Part shown: piece by piece, positions 6,023 to 11,426 of the stretch
Layout of the letters: every line of letters starts with the position of its first letter
Numbering within the stretch: position 1 is the stretch's first letter
Source of the DNA: Candidatus Aegiribacteria sp.
GTDB taxonomy: Bacteria; Fermentibacterota; Fermentibacteria; Fermentibacterales; Fermentibacteraceae
Direction: 5' to 3'
DNA length: 11,426 nt
Assembly: GCA_021107345.1 (NCBI GenBank)
Contig: JAIOSX010000256.1
Coordinates: forward strand, 1-11,426
Position numbers and translations under genes: made by a program
Notes under the pieces: generated by a model
Databases searched by the model: none
Told to the model about the DNA's origin: nothing
Seen by the model: only the letters and a program-made list of their open reading frames with translations

Positions 6023-7186
6023 ATGGCCGTAATCCTTCAGAAAGTAGTCGGAAGGAGATACGGCAACAGGTTCTATCCGTTGATATCAGGGGTGGCACGA
6101 TCGTTCAATTACTATGCATTCGGAAAGGCAAAACCATCCGATGGAGTTGTGAATCTTGCCCTTGGTCTGGGCAAGAGTATCGTTGACGGAGGGCTTTGCT
6201 GGAGCTACAGCCCCGCCAGTCCCAAGGCACCTCCTCCATTCGGTTCAGTCGGAGACATGCTAAAGGGAACCCAGAACAGTTTCTGGTCAGTGAATATGGA
6301 GAAGATCACTGTTTACGATCCGGTTGCAGAAACCGAGTATATGATCTCATCCCGGCTGGAAGACGCCGATTACGACGATACACTTAAATTCGTGGCATCA
6401 ACGTATTTACCTGAATCTGACAGACTTGTTCACGGAACAGGTAGAAAAGGGCCGAAAGTGGTTAACTTCGCTCCTATTCTTGATGATCGTATCATCCCCC
6501 TCAATGATGCTGTGCTTGCTGTTCTTGATCTATGCTCAGAAGAAGCGAACGGTCCTGTAGAAATTGAATTCGCTGTCACGGGACCCGGCCAATCGGAAGA
6601 TGCGTCACTGGGGCTGCTGCAGGTCCGGGCCATAGCAGCATTCAGTGAAGATGTGGATATTTCGGAAACGGATCTGCAGGGGGAAAGAACCGTGGCCTGC
6701 TCCCGCCATGCTCTTGGCAACGGTATAACGGAAGTACAGTACATTGTATTCGTTAAACCAGAGTCTTTCAGCACATCAAAGACCAGGCAGATCGCAACGG
6801 AGATTGCGGAGATTAACAGAAAGTTGTCAAAGGAAAACCACGGATACCTGCTGATCGGCTACGGACGCTGGGGAAGCTCCGATCCATGGCTTGGAATACC
6901 GGTAACCTGGGGGCACATCTCCAGCGCAAAGGCGATGATTGAGATTTCGGGCCCCAGAATGCGGGTAGAACTCAGTCAGGGATCGCATTTCTTCCACAAC
7001 CTGTCCAGTTTCGGTGTGGGTTACCTTTCAGTAAACGAATCACTTGACGGTCCTGTAAACTGGGACATTATCAATACTGGAAGTGAAGTTGTACATGAGA
7101 CCGAGCATGTACGGTGCCTGATGATACCCGATGGAGTAAACATAAAAATTGACGGCAGAAAAGGACTGGGGGTGGTACTCAGATGA
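6023..7186 (+). CDS. PEP/pyruvate-binding ATP-grasp protein, C-terminal piece after in-frame TGA
   Basis: This continues the frame opened at 5498; homologous sequence resumes immediately after the TGA (K-L-I-E-A-V from 5924). The ATG at 6023 is merely the first one available. It has a GGAAG box 6 bases upstream, so restart is conceivable, but this Met matches an internal residue of the paralogue (E-E-M). Counting from 5498, the second half of the ATP-grasp domain carries V-E-I-E-F-A (354-359, metal-binding Glu357) and L-L-Q-V-R-A (373-378). A further module begins with G-Y-G-R-W-G-S-S-D (454-462) and includes G-S-H-F-F-H-N-L. The frame ends soon afterwards, with no phosphohistidine domain and no PEP-binding barrel. 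The stop overlaps the next start as ATGA. Reaction and substrate are unknown. Confidence 0.82.
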   Translation: MAVILQKVVGRRYGNRFYPLISGVARSFNYYAFGKAKPSDGVVNLALGLGKSIVDGGLCWSYSPASPKAPPPFGSVGDMLKGTQNSFWSVNMEKITVYDPVAETEYMISSRLEDADYDDTLKFVASTYLPESDRLVHGTGRKGPKVVNFAPILDDRIIPLNDAVLAVLDLCSEEANGPVEIEFAVTGPGQSEDASLGLLQVRAIAAFSEDVDISETDLQGERTVACSRHALGNGITEVQYIVFVKPESFSTSKTRQIATEIAEINRKLSKENHGYLLIGYGRWGSSDPWLGIPVTWGHISSAKAMIEISGPRMRVELSQGSHFFHNLSSFGVGYLSVNESLDGPVNWDIINTGSEVVHETEHVRCLMIPDGVNIKIDGRKGLGVVLR

Positions 7187-10100
7187 CTGACAAAAAAAAT
7201 GACTCTCACATACTGGCGAACTCCCTCCGGGAGAGAGCAAAGGAACTGAACTGTCTGTACATGTCTGATGAGATCCTGATGAGTGATTTGCCCCTTGAGG
7301 AGAAGCTCCAGGCGGTTGTGGAATTGATGCCCCAGGGTTGGTACAGTCCTGAGCACTGCAAAGCCAGGATAGTCTACAGGAACAATAAGTATACATCAGA
7401 GGATTACTCTGAGGGCGGGCCTGAACTCTTGAAGAATCTGGTCATTAACGGCAGTATCGTTGGAAAAGTAACTGTATCCTATCCCGATCAAGTATCTGAA
7501 TTGGACATGGATAACGCCTTCCTTGAAGAAGAGATAAAGCTCATAAAAACGCTTGCCAGAAGAATAAGTCATACCATCCTTCATGACAGCCTTTCCCAGA
7601 TGTTCGAAGAGGAGGATGCTGATCGTTCCGACGTACAAGGCGGGTCCGAGTCCTGGAGAGCCATCCTGGATATGCTTCTAATAACTGACAGGAAGCTCTA
7701 CCAGACGCTCTCAAGAAGACTTCTGAACTATATGAGCTTCATAGGCATAACTGATGCCACAGCCCTTCTGAACAGGTGGGCCGACAAGACTTCCCCCCGG
7801 GATGCCGATCTTGACCATCTGGGTATTAACCAGCCCATACCAAGACAGCAGTTCGAAATCAGCTACGAACTCGTAGAGGAGATATCTGCTATCGCCGGCA
7901 GGGAGTTGAGCGATGAGCAGATTCTTAAACTGCTTCAGAGGTGGATCGGCGAGAACAGGATAGAACATCTGATCAACGTACTGGACGACCACGCCAGCTC
8001 TCTTCCCGATATCATACAGGCCATGGATGATCACAAGGGAATTGTAAGTGAGGAAGCAACCCTTTCCGAACCTGTTCTGAATGCTCTTAAAGTATCCCTC
8101 ATAAGAAGGCTGGTAAGCAGAAGGCTTGATTATATAAGCCGCCTTAAGGAATTGATCTCTATCGGGGACTTCTATAAACTGACGGATTCCCTCATTATTC
8201 CTGCCAAAAGCCACGGTCAGCTTGGAGGTAAGGGCGCTGGTCTGTTCATGGCTGAAAAAATAATCAAGAAGGCAGTGAGTGATGATCCTCTGCTCGCCGC
8301 TATCAGAACACCTGACACATGGTATGTATGCAGTGATGGGATACTTGATTTCGTTCATCACAACCGTCTTGAGGAACTACTTGAATACAGGTACAGGTAT
8401 CTGGGTGAGATCAGGCTGGAGTACCCGAATCTGATACAACTCTTCAAGAACTGCGCTTTCAGCCCTGAAATGACACAGGGATTGTCCATGACCCTTGATT
8501 CGATCGGTGATTACCCCCTGATAGTACGAAGCTCAAGTCTCCTTGAGGACAGCGTAGAGGCCGCTTTCAGCGGGAAATACAAAAGTCTGTTTATCGCGAA
8601 TCAGGGCACAAAAAACGAGCGGCTGGAAGCTCTCATGAACGCCATTGTCGAAGTGTACGCCTCCATGTTCGGCCCCGATGCCATCGAGTACAGGAAGGAA
8701 CGGAATCTCCTGGATTTCCAGGAGGAGATGGGTATACTGATTCAGCAGGTGATCGGCACCAGGGTCGGAAGATACTATATGCCCGCCTACGGTGGAGTCG
8801 CTTTCAGCAGGAATGAATTCCGATGGTCCGCAAGGATCAGGACAAAAGACGGATTAGTAAGGCTTGTACCGGGGTTGGGGACCCGTGCCGTTGACCGGCT
8901 GGGGGATGATTTTCCTGTGCTGGTGGCTCCGGGACAACCCGGACTCAGGGTAAACACCAGCGTGGATGAGACAATAAGATATGCTCCTAAATACATGGAT
9001 GTGATCAACCTGGAAGAAGAACGGATTGAAACGGTGAAGGTGGAGGATGTTATCAGAGAATACGGATCCCAGTATCCTCAGGTTACAAAAGTGTTCTCTG
9101 CCCACAAAGATGGAATGATAAGAAGGGTCAACAGGCTAACGGATTTTGAGAATGAGTATGTAATCCCAACCTTCGAAGGGTTATTGAGCCCGGAAACAGG
9201 TTTTCTCAAAACGATGAGGCACGTTCTTACGCTTCTTGAAAAGGAATGTGGTTTTCCTGTGGATATAGAGTTCGCCGCCGATGGAGATAATATTTACCTG
9301 CTTCAGTGCAGGGCTCAGAGTTCCTGGGAACGGACTGAAGCCGTGCATCTTAAGGAACATCCAGAACCGGATGATATACTCTTTACTGCTGACAAGTATA
9401 TTTCAGATGGATTCATTCGCGAAATTACCCATATTGTCTACGTGGATCCTCAGGAGTACGACAGTCTGAAGGAAATGAAGGATCTTGTGGCTGTCGGAAA
9501 AATCGTTGGCAGGTTGAACGGTATCCTTTCTAAGAAAAGCTTTGTCCTTATGGGACCTGGAAGATGGGGCAGCCGCGGTGACATAAAGCTGGGTGTACAG
9601 GTAACTTACTCCGATATCAACAATACTGCGGCTCTCATAGAGATGGCATTTCAGAAGGGAAGCTATGTACCGGATCTTTCCTTCGGAACACATTTCTTTC
9701 AGGATCTGGTGGAAGCGGGAATAAGATACTTGCCTCTCTATCCTGACGACAGCAATGTTGTTTTCAAAAGAGAGTTCTTTGAAGAGAGCGAAAATGTCCT
9801 CTGCCATCTCCTTCCGGACTGCAGCGATCTAAGCCATGTAGTGAACGTGATCGACGTGAAAGCAAGCACAGGGGGCAGGATACTGAGAATCGCGATGAGT
9901 GGAGACGAAGGCGAAGCCATTGCGTATCTTGCATCCGATGATGATTCCATCCAGGAAGAGTCTGGCCTGCTTCCCAAAACCCGCCTGACCACTGTTTCCA
10001 GCCCTGATGAACACTGGCTGTGGAGACAGCGAATGGCTAAAACCCTGGCTTCGGAGATTGATCCGGAGCTATACGGGATCAAGGGCATCTATCTCTTCGG

Positions 10101-10386
10101 AAGTACCAAGAACGCAACTGCGGGTCCGTGCAGTGATATTGATCTTCTGATTCATTCAGACATCGATAACAAAGCTCGGAATCTGCTGAAATCTTACCTC
10201 GACGGATGGGATGTCTGTTTGTGTGAAATAAACTACATCAGAACCGGCTTCAAGATTGAACACATTCTGGATATACACATTATTACAGACAAGGATATAC
10301 AGGAGAAACAGTCCTACGCTATCAAGATAGGTTCTGTGACTGATTCTGCCCGACCGCTGGAAATGAAGAAGAAAAAAAAGGGATAG
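7183..10386 (+). CDS. GAF-like / PPDK_N ATP-grasp / nucleotidyltransferase fusion protein
   Basis: This 1067-residue cytoplasmic protein appears to have five regions. Residues about 12-140 look GAF-like, opening R-E-R-A-K-E-L-N-C-L-Y, a start common to sensory GAF proteins. About 150-335 is helical. About 340-715 is a PPDK_N-type ATP-grasp with L-G-G-K-G-A-G-L (347-354), V-R-S-S-S-L-L-E-D-S (Arg449), D-I-E-F-A (Glu696) and L-Q-C-R-A (Gln708). A module shared with the upstream gene follows, with G-P-G-R-W-G-S (791-797) and F-G-T-H-F-F-Q-D-L (834-842). About 945-1045 is a Pol-beta-type nucleotidyltransferase with L-F-G-S (971-974) and S-D-I-D-L-L-I (984-990). Phosphohistidine and PEP-binding domains are absent, so it is not an ordinary PEP synthase. 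It overlaps the upstream paralogue by ATGA. The last residues, six Lys and a Gly, come from a terminator T-tract of the opposite strand. The domain calls rest on motifs; the function is unknown. Confidence 0.9.
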   Translation: MTDKKNDSHILANSLRERAKELNCLYMSDEILMSDLPLEEKLQAVVELMPQGWYSPEHCKARIVYRNNKYTSEDYSEGGPELLKNLVINGSIVGKVTVSYPDQVSELDMDNAFLEEEIKLIKTLARRISHTILHDSLSQMFEEEDADRSDVQGGSESWRAILDMLLITDRKLYQTLSRRLLNYMSFIGITDATALLNRWADKTSPRDADLDHLGINQPIPRQQFEISYELVEEISAIAGRELSDEQILKLLQRWIGENRIEHLINVLDDHASSLPDIIQAMDDHKGIVSEEATLSEPVLNALKVSLIRRLVSRRLDYISRLKELISIGDFYKLTDSLIIPAKSHGQLGGKGAGLFMAEKIIKKAVSDDPLLAAIRTPDTWYVCSDGILDFVHHNRLEELLEYRYRYLGEIRLEYPNLIQLFKNCAFSPEMTQGLSMTLDSIGDYPLIVRSSSLLEDSVEAAFSGKYKSLFIANQGTKNERLEALMNAIVEVYASMFGPDAIEYRKERNLLDFQEEMGILIQQVIGTRVGRYYMPAYGGVAFSRNEFRWSARIRTKDGLVRLVPGLGTRAVDRLGDDFPVLVAPGQPGLRVNTSVDETIRYAPKYMDVINLEEERIETVKVEDVIREYGSQYPQVTKVFSAHKDGMIRRVNRLTDFENEYVIPTFEGLLSPETGFLKTMRHVLTLLEKECGFPVDIEFAADGDNIYLLQCRAQSSWERTEAVHLKEHPEPDDILFTADKYISDGFIREITHIVYVDPQEYDSLKEMKDLVAVGKIVGRLNGILSKKSFVLMGPGRWGSRGDIKLGVQVTYSDINNTAALIEMAFQKGSYVPDLSFGTHFFQDLVEAGIRYLPLYPDDSNVVFKREFFEESENVLCHLLPDCSDLSHVVNVIDVKASTGGRILRIAMSGDEGEAIAYLASDDDSIQEESGLLPKTRLTTVSSPDEHWLWRQRMAKTLASEIDPELYGIKGIYLFGSTKNATAGPCSDIDLLIHSDIDNKARNLLKSYLDGWDVCLCEINYIRTGFKIEHILDIHIITDKDIQEKQSYAIKIGSVTDSARPLEMKKKKKG

Positions 10387-10404
10387 CTTTCTATAGAAGC
10401 TCCC
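10372..10404 (-). terminator. Intrinsic terminator of the WG-repeat gene, inside the end of the ATP-grasp gene
   Basis: On the minus strand, GGG-AGCTTC-TATAG-AAAGCT-AT-CCC (10404-10380) forms a stem of six inner pairs (one G-T) around a 5-base loop, plus three G-C pairs below a 2-base bulge. Eight T residues follow directly (10379-10372). It lies 26 bases beyond the stop of the minus-strand WG-repeat gene, so it should end that transcript. On the plus strand the same hairpin spans the stop codon of the 1067-residue gene but is followed by TTGATG, so it is poor as a terminator in that direction. Confidence 0.85.
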
Positions 10405-10429
10405 TTGATGCCCATTGTCGGACAACCTC

Positions 10430-11426
10430 CTAGCGTGGAGGGTATTTCACCCGTATCCATTCGGCCCCGAACCCGGATACTTCTTCGAGCTCCGGTCCCA
10501 CCAACACCCGTCCGTCCACCCGTAAGAGACCGTATCTTCCGCCCTGGCGAATCCACGCTACTCCGTTGCCAGCAAAGCAACCGGCCTCGTCCAGCTTCAC
10601 ATCCATGGTGGCCACTATTGTTCCGTCGGTGTTGATGATCTCGGATTGGAAATCACAGGTCTTGATCAGGGCGTGGCCGTTTCCGAAATCATAGGCCGCT
10701 TCATACCGGGGCTTGATTGCCCAACGACCATGCATGTCAAGATACCCCCACAATGCGTCTTCAGTTTCTATGACCGGAATGAGATTCTCGGATACACCGC
10801 CCATTCCAGCGTAATGCGGTTCAATCACCAGCTCACCGTTACGGTTTACCAGACCGTACATCTCCCCCTTGCTGACCTTGAAAAATTCACCCGAGAACTC
10901 GATTGAGGTGAATCGTGGTGAAATCAACACTTTATCACGGGTGTCCACCACGCCCCATCGGCCGTCTTTCATTACCCTGGCAAACCCGTTGAAGAAGTAG
11001 TCAACCCGTTGGTAGATAGGTCGAACCGCCCAGTCGCCAGCTTGATCCAGGTGACCCCACTTCCCGTTTTTCATTGCCGGAGCATACCCCTGATGAAAAT
11101 GTCCCGCCGCTTCCAGGTCCAATGGAATGACCACTCCGCCAGAGGTGTCGATAAATCCAATGGGTCCATTCAAATCATTGCAGACCATAGCCCTCCCCGA
11201 AGCGAATGAATACGCGTGAACAAAGTCGATCTCGATAACTCTCTGGCCATGGGAATCCACATATCCTCGAAACTGTTCATTCTCCACCAGAGCAAACCCA
11301 CTGAACAGGTGGTCTGCCTTGATATACACCGGCTCGATGACCCAACTTCCGTCTGTGGCAATGAAACCGTACCGGCGCTCCTCGTTGCTCTTGACCCGCG
11401 CCAGGCCCTCCTGAAAATCCGCAGCA
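10430..11426 (-). CDS. WG-repeat protein, start beyond right edge
   Basis: 331 residues plus a TAG stop are visible, and the frame is still open at the right edge, so the N-terminus is missing. A GTG at 11329 is internal, because in-frame sequence before it (Y-G-F-I-A-T-D-G-S-W-V-I-E-P) is another repeat of the same kind. I count nine repeats of about 33-37 residues and a partial tenth. Each follows F-x-x-G-x-A-x-V, then (W/Y)-G-x-(I/V/L)-(D/N)-x-x-G, then I-x-P-x-(Y/F). The best examples are N-G-K-W-G-H-L-D and D-G-R-W-G-V-V-D. WG (KWG) repeats form beta-rich solenoid- or propeller-like surfaces, usually for binding; no enzyme is implied. It converges on the ATP-grasp operon with 43 bases between stops and has its own terminator at 10404-10372. 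Its base composition looks more GC-rich than the neighbouring genes. Confidence 0.9.
   Translation of the reverse strand, partial: AADFQEGLARVKSNEERRYGFIATDGSWVIEPVYIKADHLFSGFALVENEQFRGYVDSHGQRVIEIDFVHAYSFASGRAMVCNDLNGPIGFIDTSGGVVIPLDLEAAGHFHQGYAPAMKNGKWGHLDQAGDWAVRPIYQRVDYFFNGFARVMKDGRWGVVDTRDKVLISPRFTSIEFSGEFFKVSKGEMYGLVNRNGELVIEPHYAGMGGVSENLIPVIETEDALWGYLDMHGRWAIKPRYEAAYDFGNGHALIKTCDFQSEIINTDGTIVATMDVKLDEAGCFAGNGVAWIRQGGRYGLLRVDGRVLVGPELEEVSGFGAEWIRVKYPPR

Noticed and set aside
7711..8361. A 216-residue minus-strand ORF inside the large fusion gene.
   Set aside because: It is antisense to well-supported coding sequence across the helical and ATP-grasp regions and shows no family features.
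1..11426. CRISPR arrays, insertion sequences, integrases or long direct repeats.
   Set aside because: None seen on reading both strands; the only repeats are protein-level (WG, PD40, TPR).

Overview
The window comes from a Gram-negative (double-membrane) bacterium. It holds a complete tolQ-tolR-tolA-tolB-pal-cpoB cluster, and two of those products carry lipoprotein signals. The mixture of ATG, GTG and TTG starts behind GGAGG-type ribosome binding sites, the short TonB-like TolA, and a pair of large 'PEP/pyruvate-binding' ATP-grasp proteins without a PEP-synthase C-terminus suggest an uncultured lineage near the Fibrobacteres-Chlorobi-Bacteroidetes group. That placement is inference from gene content only.

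Left half (1-4781, all minus strand). Reading in the direction of transcription: tolQ (4781-4113), tolR (from 4116, reading frame broken near 3835), a TonB/TolA-type transducer (3763-3023), tolB (3021-1834), pal (1797-1255), cpoB (1252-575), a tRNA-Leu(UAG) gene (483-398) and the start of trigger factor (368 to the left edge). Spacings are tight: a 4-base ATGA overlap between tolQ and tolR, 1 base between tolA and tolB, and 2 bases between pal and cpoB. This is a single operon for the trans-envelope Tol-Pal machine. TolQ/TolR form the proton-driven inner-membrane motor, TolA spans the periplasm, and TolB, Pal and CpoB work in the periplasm and outer membrane during constriction.

Middle (4782-5497). 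A divergent intergenic region is followed by a small plus-strand ORF (5024-5335) for a very hydrophobic four-helix protein of unknown function, then a short region with an extended -10 promoter candidate.

Right half (5498-10386, plus strand). Two tandem paralogous ATP-grasp (PPDK_N-type) genes overlap by ATGA. The first (5498-7186) is interrupted by one in-frame TGA at 5921-5923. The second encodes a 1067-residue fusion: GAF-like region, helical region, ATP-grasp, a downstream module shared with the first gene, and a C-terminal nucleotidyltransferase. Neither has room for the phosphohistidine or PEP-binding domains of real PEP synthases, so their reaction is unknown. This two-gene unit is the most novel part of the window.

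Right edge (10430-11426, minus strand). A WG-repeat protein runs off the window. It is convergent with the ATP-grasp operon. A strong minus-strand intrinsic terminator has its T-tract inside the last codons of the 1067-residue gene, giving that protein its poly-lysine tail.
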